Assembly: GCA_001574975.1 (NCBI GenBank)
Contig: KQ965731.1
Location: 62,001-126,000, forward strand
Origin: Gonapodya prolifera JEL478
Lineage: Eukaryota > Monoblepharomycota > Monoblepharidomycetes > Monoblepharidales > Gonapodyaceae
Direction of reading: 5' to 3'
Length of the DNA: 64,000 nucleotides
Position 1 is the stretch's first letter; each line of letters begins with the position of its first letter. Under the pieces are notes generated by a model. It made no database searches. It was not told the DNA's origin and worked only from the letters and a program-made list of their open reading frames with translations. Shown here piece by piece: positions 56,858 to 64,000 of the stretch. The position numbers were made by a program, and so were the translations under genes.

Positions 56858-58197
56858 ATGGCGCAGAGGAATGTCGTGGTCGTGGGCGCATCGTTCGCAG
56901 GTACGTCGCGTCTCCCGTTGCTATGGTCCACACACCTTCGTTCGTGCGACTTACTTACATTACATGACATAAACTGCTGCCAATTTTAGCAATCCCGGTT
57001 ATAAATGGCCTAAAGCGAAAACTTCCTTCCACGCATCGCATCATTGTCGTCGACCCCAAATCGCATTTCCATTTCGCGTTCGCTTTCCCCGCTGCTGCAG
57101 TCGAGAGTGGTTGGGAAGAGACTCTCTTCATCCCGTACAACAACGTGCTGTTGCCGGAGCAAGGCCTCGTGATCCAGGCGGGCGTCAATGAAGTTCACCC
57201 CAATTCCGTCGTACTTGATCGGCACATAGACGCAAGCCAGTTCGCAAATGCAGACTCTGGAACAACAAACGTTATTCCTTACGACTGTCTTGTGTATGCG
57301 GCTGGCGCGTGGCACCCTTCTCCGACCACAATGCAACACTTTTCGACCAAGTCCGAATCAATTGCGGAGTTGCAAACTTGGCAAGACCGTATTGCGCGTG
57401 CCAAGAAGCCCTTGGTCGTCGGGTGTGGGGGCTCCGGCGCTGAGTTAGCGGCTGACATCGCTGAGATGTATGGAGCAACCAAGCATCTCACCGTAGTGCA
57501 TTCGAGGGAAAAGTATTTCGACTCGTTCGGCCCGAATGTTGACGCCGTGGTGTACCAAGTGCTTGATAAACTAGGAGTGGTGCAATTTCGTGGAGAGAGG
57601 GTTGTGTTTCCCAAGGGAGGGTTTCCCAATGATGGGAGCACTTTTGAGGTGGAAACAAGCACGGGAAGAAAGATCAAAGCGGATTTAGTTGTAAGTTTGC
57701 TCAACCCGTCTGCAACCACCCGATCTGATTATTCAACATCGATCTCCCAGATCCCGTGCACCGGTCTCGTCCCAAACACGTCACCACTGACCATCCTCTC
57801 CGCCAACCTTGTCAACGAGCAAGGTTTTGTCAACGTCCTCCCCACAGCCCAGGTTACTAACCCGCACTTCCCAAATGTATTCGTCGTCGGTGACGCTGGT
57901 GATTTTGGTCCGATAAAGACGGCCAAGGAGGCTCGCAAACAGGCGGCTGTCGCTGTGGCTAATGTGCTCAAAATGATTCGCGAAGGACCGCTTCATGGGG
58001 AACTTTCTCACATCACACGGAGCGCCCCGCGAATCAACCTCATCATGGGGAAATGGACAAATGTGGTTGTGTTCACTCTCTGGGGGTGCAACATCGCGAT
58101 TGCAACTCGTTTGGGAGGATTCTTTAAATGGTTAATGGGTGTGAGAGGGAGCCCAGGTGCGAAAAAAATATGGAGGGCATTGAGCGCCAAAATGTAG
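56858..58197 (+). CDS. FSP1/AIF-like FAD-dependent NAD(P)H oxidoreductase
   Basis: A 396-residue flavoprotein related to AIFM2/FSP1 and fungal AMID-like NAD(P)H:quinone oxidoreductases. Exons 56858-56900, 56990-57690 and 57751-58197 close in frame. The N-terminal FAD-binding strand is RNVVVVGASFAAI, followed by RIIVVDPKSHFHFAFAFPAA, where the acidic end of the second strand is Asp. The central NAD(P)H-binding motif is PLVVGCGGSGAELAADIAEM. The second FAD motif is NVFVVGDAGDFG. Mid-domain YDCLVYAAGAW matches the A-T-G/A-A-G turn before the NAD domain. A C-terminal segment (VVVFTLWGCNIAIATRLGGF) could be a membrane association helix. The second intron (57691-57750) is exactly 60 nt without a stop. 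It lies directly upstream of the foldback element. Confidence 0.88.
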
Positions 58198-58534
58198 ATT
58201 TTTGGTGATTCGAGAGTTACTTGTACTTTTGGTTTTCTAAGCTAACGTAATATTAAGAAGGGGATGCTTGTCTTTGTGTTGTCGCTGGGTTTGCGCTCTA
58301 CGACGAGCGCTTAAGGGCCTGGGGCAGGGTAGCACTAAATGCATCATCTCCTGTCTGTCTACTGTCGCTTGGTGGTGCGGTTGCCGGAAGAATTTCCCCT
58401 CACACACGTTTCTCTCTCTTCTGCTCTGCCGCTGATCAATTGGATCAAGGTTCTCTAAGGTAGCAAGGGAATGCCAATTAGATCAAGATATGCACAAAGT
58501 TTGTCTAACCTATGTAGTTTCTATTTGTTTGAAC

Positions 58535-59393
58535 GAAAATACTGAAGTCTGACCTGACCCTTTTCCTGAAGTCTGACCTAAATACATTGAAGTCTGACCG
58601 GCCACCCTGAAGTCTGACTTCAAACACTGAAGTCTGCCCAGCCACTCTGAAGTCCGACTTCCGGACACTGAACTCTGACCCACGCACACTGAAGCCTGAC
58701 CACCGTATCCACAAAATGCGGAGAGCAGCGGTACTTTATGGTAGAATTCTTCCAAAATATTTCGCGAACTAGTTTGTACCAAAATCGTGGAGGACTGAAG
58801 GAGATTATGTGGAATGAACACCAACTAGTGAGAACTTCTACCATACGAAACCACAGAAACTCTTTGGTGTACAGTTTGGAGAGAATGGCTCAGAGTAAGT
58901 TGTGTTGAAGTAAGCTTATCGGGGAAACAACCGTGAACTTGGGGAGCTGGCGCACGCGCTGGATTTGACAAACACTACGTGTACCTGTACAGTATTATTT
59001 TTTTTTCCCAACTTTAAAGTGACTTGCCGAGTCACATCCACACTGGTGCTGGGAGGGCTCAAAGGAATAGCTCGTGGTGATGGGAAAACAGGATTTGTCA
59101 TTCAGCACTCAACACCGACATAACTAAATTTTACCATGCGAACAATGCTTCACAATGGACACAGCCCGCCACAATGTAGCGCCTTTTCGCTTGAGCTCAT
59201 TGTCAAATTTTGACCCATCAATGAAAGTCAGGCTTTAATGTTTGAAAGTTGGACTTCAGGGGGCTGGTCAGACTTCAGTGCGTGAAAGTCAGACTTCAGG
59301 GTGGCCGGTCAGACTTGAGTGTATTTAGGTCAGACTTCAGTACAATAAGGTCAGACTTCAGGAACCCTCAAATGTCAGACTTCATTGTCTTGC
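58535..59393. mobile_element. Foldback/MITE-like non-autonomous DNA element with 9-bp target-site duplication
   Basis: Two arms of about 160 bp are inverted copies of each other: left about 58543-58702, right about 59227-59384. Each arm has about eight units of 20-23 nt around CTGAAGTCTGACC (left) or GGTCAGACTTCAG (right). Spacer words such as TAAATACA and GGCCACCC recur in matching order in both arms. The sequence TTGTTTGAA occurs directly outside on the left (58526-58534) and again on the right (59394-59402), fitting a 9-bp target-site duplication as in the Mutator superfamily. The 520-bp middle has no coding capacity. It sits between the oxidoreductase stop and the GT90 stop (59425), so it may lie in the GT90 3' untranslated region. 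Confidence 0.8.
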
Positions 59394-59424
59394 TTGTTTG
59401 AAAGTCTCGTTCTCGAAACCCTCG

Positions 59425-61260
59425 TCACTCATGTCCGAAAATAGGTGCCAGGTTCCCCCTTCCCACCAACCTATCCTCATACTCCGCAAGCACCGCAAAC
59501 ATATGGCACTGTATGTCCTCCAACCTCAACGAACTGCGGCCAAACTCATGTCCCTGCTTGGCGATACGCTCGGCGCTCTCTGGATTCCACATCGCCCACT
59601 CTACCGCTGACAGCAGGTCAGACCAGTCGAGCTTGACAGGAATGTAGTGTACGTATGGTATCGCCCAGTGGTCTATCCATTCCACAAATCCTCTTGCGCG
59701 GAGCACGAGACTCTTTGAATCTCTCAAAAACGCGTGAAAGCGTCGCGAAAAGGAGTTTCCATCCACGTCGAGTAAGAACCTGTGGTAGAATTGCTGCTCG
59801 TAGCTCAGAAAATTTCCCGATGGATTCCCGAATACACGCACGTGCTCCGTCACGGCGTCAGGTTGCATTTGCACCCATCCATGGAAACGTGCATCAATCG
59901 GAGAAACGCAAGGCCCGTTGGCTTTCTGACACCGCTGAAACAGATCTTGGGAGTATTTGACGAGTCGGTGTCTGTGAAGTCTGTTCCAGGACCGAGGGTC
60001 TGCAGGCGTAGGTTCAGCACCGGTTGTGGACCCTCGCCACACTGCAACTGGGACTTTGTTCCCGAATGGGAGGTCTGCTCCTCCGCGCTTTCCTGGTGGC
60101 AATTCCTCGCCGAAAGTGCCCATTGGGTACAGCAAAGGAACAAGAATGTCGGCATAGCACCCAGGAATGGTCGCCTGTGAAAAGATTGGAACGGGGCACG
60201 CCATGAGGTATCCCGGTAGAGGATTCCGCACAAAATAGGCGTGACGCTTGCGGAATTGATTCGGTATGACTGGAGTGAACGGGTTGCGTCCATCCATGTC
60301 CGCCAAGCGTTGCATTTCAGCGTCCGTGAACGTCAGGTTTGAAGGTTTCAGCCATGACGAGACCGTACTAGCATATGCGTCGTTATTGCCTTGGGTATCG
60401 CTGATACTGCACACCTTTCCAGGCACGAAAATTCTCGGCCAATCCTCGCCATTGACAACCATGCGGAAGTTTCTGGGGAACCATCGCGCAAAAGGCCCCA
60501 TCCAGCTTTGCCAATTGTTGTCCGGTTCTCCTGGAATGTTCGTATTCTGAATAACATAATTAGGACTCTCCAATGGGAACCCGCTCTCGTTCGCCCAACC
60601 GTCATCAATGCACCCCGCGTGAGGATCGTCCGCCGACTTCAGAGGAGCGAAAAAAAGTGTGTCCGTGTTGGGCATGGCGGACGCATCGTCTATCATCTGC
60701 TGCGTGATTTGCTTTGGGACGTGATCGAGAAGTTTCGACAGGTGCGCCGCTCCCAGGACGTTGCACTGGCGAGCCACAGCAAAGTCGTACCAGGGTTTGT
60801 ACAAGCGGAAAGGCAATTTGCCTTGTGTCGTTGTGTAGTAGGCCATGGCTTCTTCAAGGGTCGGCGTTGGGTGCGGCGTTTGTCGCGGGCGGACATCCTC
60901 GTGTACATACGTAGTGGGCTCAAGCTCCAAGTTGAAGCCTGTGAAAAGCAACATATATCAGAATCTATTCCTGATGCAATCGCGTTCCCATCTCTCACCG
61001 TTAGGGTCCAACATCTCCTGCTGCAAAGCGTCTTCCCAACCCCGTCCCTCTCCTCCCTCCAGCTGCTGATTCCAGGTCTCCTCCTGCACCGCACCCCTTC
61101 CTGGAATCATCGCAACCGTTATCATCAGTGTCAACACCGCCAATGCCATTGTGAATGACAGAAAAAAGGGCCGGGTCAACGTCGTGCGCTCCAAAGCGTG
61201 CACCACAGGGGATGACGAGCCATCGGCCCCATTTGATGGCATCTTCGACGATGTTTTCAT
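59425..61260 (-). CDS. GT90 (CAP10/POGLUT-like) glycosyltransferase, type II membrane protein
   Basis: A Golgi/ER-type glycosyltransferase of CAZy family GT90, related to cryptococcal Cap10 and POGLUT/KDELC enzymes. Two exons (60999-61260 and 59425-60938) join in phase to give 591 residues. A short cytoplasmic tail precedes a signal-anchor helix (FTMALAVLTLMITVAMIPG). The catalytic domain has PWYDFAVARQCNVLGAAHLS, FARWFPRNFRMVVNGEDWPR, PVAVWRGSTTGAEPTPADPR with the W-R-G-S-T-x-G hallmark, and FLLDVDGNSFSRRFHAFLRD followed by SKSLVLRARGFVEWIDHW. The D-V-D-G-N...R-F...L...S-L-V-L block is diagnostic for the donor site. The C-terminal ~50 residues hold helical AMWNPESAERIAKQG. Acceptor and sugar are unknown. 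The foldback element lies directly behind its stop codon. Confidence 0.9.
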
Positions 61261-61561
61261 GTGCTAGTGACCTTATTTGTCGCTCGCAGCAAAAATGCGC
61301 CGGTCGCCTGCGTCAGGGAGGCCGGCGGAGCTTGAGTCGGAGACCAGCCCCGCGGATCGTGTCGCATTTCTTGTGGCACGGCTCTTTGCGCAAATAGGGC
61401 GAGGCAGATGGTTGCGTGTGGCATCTCTTGTCGCCGTGTTGAGTGATCGTTCGAACAACGAAAATGAAACATAAACTAACTTGCAATTATTGCAAATGGC
61501 ATTTCTTGATTTTTTTTTTTTTTCTAGAACAATCTCATACGGCCGATGTTTTATAGCAACG
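61261..61561. other. Intergenic region, nothing recognised
   Basis: A 301-bp gap upstream of the GT90 start, with a T-rich run at about 61510-61525. No gene seen; presumably the GT90 promoter. Confidence 0.5.
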
Positions 61562-62702
61562 TCAGCGCGAAGAACCTTTCCGGTCCCCGAAGACATCTTT
61601 GGCAATAGATGCAGTCTCACCAGCAACTCCCACCGCCGCTCCGACCGCTTCCTTCTTCAACGTATCCTTGACGTCACCGAACTGCTCCGTGGAGTCTTGA
61701 TAAAGATCGCTTGCCTTCGCGGTCGTCTCGTTAAACTCGTCGTCTTCACCTTCAGATTTTCGACGCGCAGTCTCCACGGTATCAAGAATCTTTGGTGCGA
61801 GGGTTTTAGCTGCCCTTGTGAGCTTTTGCGTGGACTCTGGGAAGGAAGCACTGATCTTCTTTGTGCCTGTGCGTGGTGGAGAAACATTTTCACATCCAAA
61901 TTTTCCCTCGGTTGAACTGAGTTCACCTTCTTTCAAGGATCCTCTCACGTCTCTTTCATCTAGTTCATTTGTACCAGTTTGTGGCATGTGTACTTGACGC
62001 GAACTTTCAGTTGCTTCCAAGAATAACGTGATGCGGGTAGCACATTCGCGAAATAGTAAGAGATCACCTTCATCAATGACTTCCTTCAAAACGTCCTTTC
62101 CACGGCCGGTAACTTTTCTCAGGACATCTCTGGTGTCCTCCGCACTTGAACCTAAAGCGGAAGGATCAATGCAAATGATGAAGCCGAGGTGGTTTTAGGG
62201 TGAACTGACCAATGCCAGATTCTTTCAGTATTTCCCCTCCTTCTGCTATTAGACCGCTTGCTTTCTTCTGTGCAGAGCTCAATACGTTGTGTGCTGCGAA
62301 TTTCACCCGTTTCTCTGTTACCGTTTGACAGAACGATGTCACCGTTATAACCTTCCCCGTATCGAGCGTTGCAGCAGCTAACCGAAATCATCTCTTGCCC
62401 GCTGATAGACTTTATCCGGAAGACTGCCACAGAAGAATGGTAAAAGGAACGCCAGCAGGAAATTTGAGCCCTGTCACCGCTCACACGACGTTGAAGTAGT
62501 AGTACATCGCCCCCATCACCACCATTCCACCAGCAAGTGCTTTGACGATGACTGATCTATTTCCCTTCAGGATGGTCTGGCCATCAGTTCGCCCAAGCCG
62601 TGCAGATGTCACAGATAGCACACGTGTCCTTGCTTGCTGTTGGATGAAAGTGCTTCTGAAAGTGTGCAAATGGGGTTCTTGGAGGAAGCGTGATAGAGGC
62701 AT
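61562..62702 (-). CDS. Single-pass membrane protein with amphipathic (LEA/apolipoprotein-like) helices, possibly mitochondrial
   Basis: I do not recognise the family. Exon 1 (62485-62702) starts MPLSRFLQEPHLHTFRSTFI, then has Arg-rich QQQARTRVLSVTSARLGR, like a mitochondrial presequence, then a membrane helix (VIVKALAGGMVVMGAMYYYF). A GTGAGC donor leads to LPDKVYQRARDDF, the next exon continues EKRVKFAAHNVLSSAQKKAS with GLIAEGGEILKESG, and the next SSAEDTRDVLRKVTGRGKDV; all three junctions keep the frame. The last part has more Lys/Ala/Glu/Thr amphipathic helix (LTRAAKTLAPKILDTVETAR, then KDTLKKEAVGAAVGVAGETA). Such 11-mer-like helices resemble LEA or perilipin-type lipid-binding segments. 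An alternative is that exon 1 alone is a 73-residue protein, since a TGA lies four bases past the donor. Confidence 0.55.
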
Positions 62703-64000
62703 TGAAGCAAATGAAGAGGGTCAAACACTTTGTAATTTTTTTTTCCGGACCGGTGTTCCACTTCCAAGACGTCCGCAGTAGCTCGCAACAAAAAACCAAA
62801 GTTCTCAACCAGCACTCTCTGCACCGACCAAACGAACGTACTGCGTGGAGGGCGCATCTCTTCTTACCGAACCATCGATACCCAGGCGTCTGTACGACAC
62901 CATAGTCTCTCTCTCTGTGCGTTGCCCGTCGCGTGGCCACCTCTTCGGCGGCCAACCTTAGTCTTAGCGCACTGCATCCCCCAACCATATATGTTCGAAC
63001 CTGCGCCATGGCGACTCTCTCCTCTCTTGGACGGACAGTGCTTGCGCTCCCACTTGTGCGGAAACTCCTATAATAATAGGAGAGTGCCTGACGCCCTGAC
63101 CAAAACGAAGTAGCAAAACCGTGAGAACTATGAGGGCAGAATAACAGGAAAAGGGGAAGCTGGAAGGAATCGAAAATGGAAAGAGAAAGTCTGGTGGTTG
63201 CGTGACCTCCCTTTGGCCGGAGGTTCCTGACTCAGGGTCCTCGTAACTGATCGGTTTTGATTTTCACCCAAATGATTCGGGAAGTAACGATTTGTCACAT
63301 GGTGATATTTTTATTACAGCGGCACATGGAATCTGAGGTGGCGCGGAGGACACTGGACATCTGTTTCAATAGTCTCTTGTCGTTGAGCTCGGTGAAATGG
63401 ATTTTAGTTCCCAGTGGATTTCTCGCGGACCTGACTGGATGTGGAATTTCGCCCAATGGGGGAAGCTTAACGTGGCTTACTTCGTGGAAGCATTGTTCTA
63501 ATCCTTTAGAGGGTGATGTCTCCACACGCACTTCGGACGGGCCACCACTCAAGTCATATTTTTGCCCCTTTATTTTGCTTAAATCGCCGGAACTTCTATT
63601 TGGGCTTATCCTCTTGAATGTAAGTGTTGCAATGGGCTGGGAGGCTTTGATCTCAACCCCGAAATGTCTCCGGCGACATGTGTCGAGAGTAGCAAGTATT
63701 TATAAATCCAACTCTCAAAATAGAAAAGAAAGATTGAAGAAAAGGGTAGAGGTGTCCTTTCTAAAGTGTGGCTTGGGGCATCTCGATTGGGTGGCACGAG
63801 CACACCAACGGTCCATCACCTTGCATCGGAGCAGAAAATCTCACCGGCGGGAAGAGCTTGAGGATCTGCGCAGTGCTTCCCAGACCAGAAGAAAGGGAGC
63901 CGCTGGCAGCGAGCGGGAGGAGAGAGCTGACTTGAGCGGAGCGGGAGTTGTGGCCGGTGAGTTTGGCGGAAGGGCGGAGAGAAGGAGAACAGAGGGGGAG
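62703..64000 (-). other. Window end: weak hints of a minus-strand gene, otherwise nothing recognised
   Basis: From 62703 to about 63290 I see no convincing gene. On the minus strand a frame from about 63630 down to the stop at 63295 (PIATLTFKRISPN onward, ending CRCNKNITM) has a possible acceptor at its start. A second frame at 63851-64000 (AKLTGHNSRSAQVSSLLPL onward) ends in a PP followed by a GTGAGA donor. These could be the last exons of a gene starting beyond base 64000. Coding bias is weak and no family fits. Confidence 0.25.

Noticed and set aside
57145-58197. 350-codon uninterrupted reading of the FSP1-like gene
   Set aside because: It starts too late, missing the first FAD-binding strand, and it translates a 60-nt intron.
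62584-63009. 141-codon minus-strand frame starting MAQVRTYMVGG
   Set aside because: It overlaps the first exon of the amphipathic-helix protein in another frame, and its Cys/Arg-rich content looks non-coding.
1-64000. Search for virus-derived or LTR elements, CRISPR arrays and rRNA
   Set aside because: No protease, reverse transcriptase, integrase, capsid-like or long terminal repeat pattern was seen, no regularly spaced identical repeats with unique spacers, and no rRNA-like sequence; the only mobile element supported is the foldback element at 58.5 kb.

Overview
The window looks like nuclear DNA of an early-diverging fungus, most likely a chytrid (Chytridiomycota). The genes are compact and rich in introns, mostly 50-200 nt with GTGAGT-like donors and YAG acceptors. 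They include fungal families (Zn2Cys6 regulator, PEX11-like peroxin, GT90 glycosyltransferase, prefoldin 4, UPF2). They also include types that I associate more with zoosporic fungi, plants and bacteria than with Dikarya: a DUF599 membrane protein, a 2-hydroxyacyl-CoA lyase, and single-pass membrane proteins with cytoplasmic SH3 domains. The lineage is an inference; no rRNA or mitochondrial marker is present. I saw no tRNA, rRNA, CRISPR, virus-derived element or reverse transcriptase.

Layout. 1-5.7 kb: UPF2 (minus, last residues outside the window) head-to-head with a DUF599 gene (plus). 6.7-11.5 kb: a 1274-residue largely disordered protein carrying the same small domain twice, then a small unknown gene. 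11.8-14.5 kb: a Zn2Cys6 transcription factor (minus). 15.0-21.4 kb: a tandem duplication in which an intact cytochrome P450 is followed by a decayed P450 copy, each followed by sequence of a convergent PEX11-like gene (a relic tail after the first, the whole gene after the second). 21.8-28.9 kb: housekeeping genes: prefoldin 4 (plus), derlin, Rab GDI and mitochondrial ribosomal uL22 (all minus), and a MARVEL-type four-helix membrane protein (plus) head-to-head with uL22.

29.1-51.4 kb: a long run of minus-strand genes: a coiled-coil protein, a Makorin-type E3 ligase, a cysteine-rich/transmembrane/SH3 protein, a tail-anchored coiled-coil protein, a 2-hydroxyacyl-CoA lyase, a C2H2 protein with a Ser-Pro/Ala-Gln repeat, a membrane-anchored disordered protein with a triplicated C-terminal motif, and a secreted protein of the nucleoside phosphorylase superfamily. 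52.4-58.2 kb (plus): an unknown acidic protein, an LRR/transmembrane/SH3 protein and an FSP1/AIF-like oxidoreductase. 58.5-59.4 kb: a foldback (MITE-like) element made of short inverted repeat arrays, with a 9-bp target-site duplication. 59.4-62.7 kb (minus): a GT90 glycosyltransferase and a membrane-anchored amphipathic-helix protein. The last kilobase holds only weak hints of a minus-strand gene.

There is no obvious operon-like pathway. The two TM-SH3 proteins with unrelated ectodomains, the paired-domain disordered protein and the triplicated-motif protein are the least understood parts. Exon boundaries were read by eye from splice signals, reading-frame continuity and family resemblance. 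Boundaries given to the base are those where the frame closes exactly across the junction; the rest are approximate.
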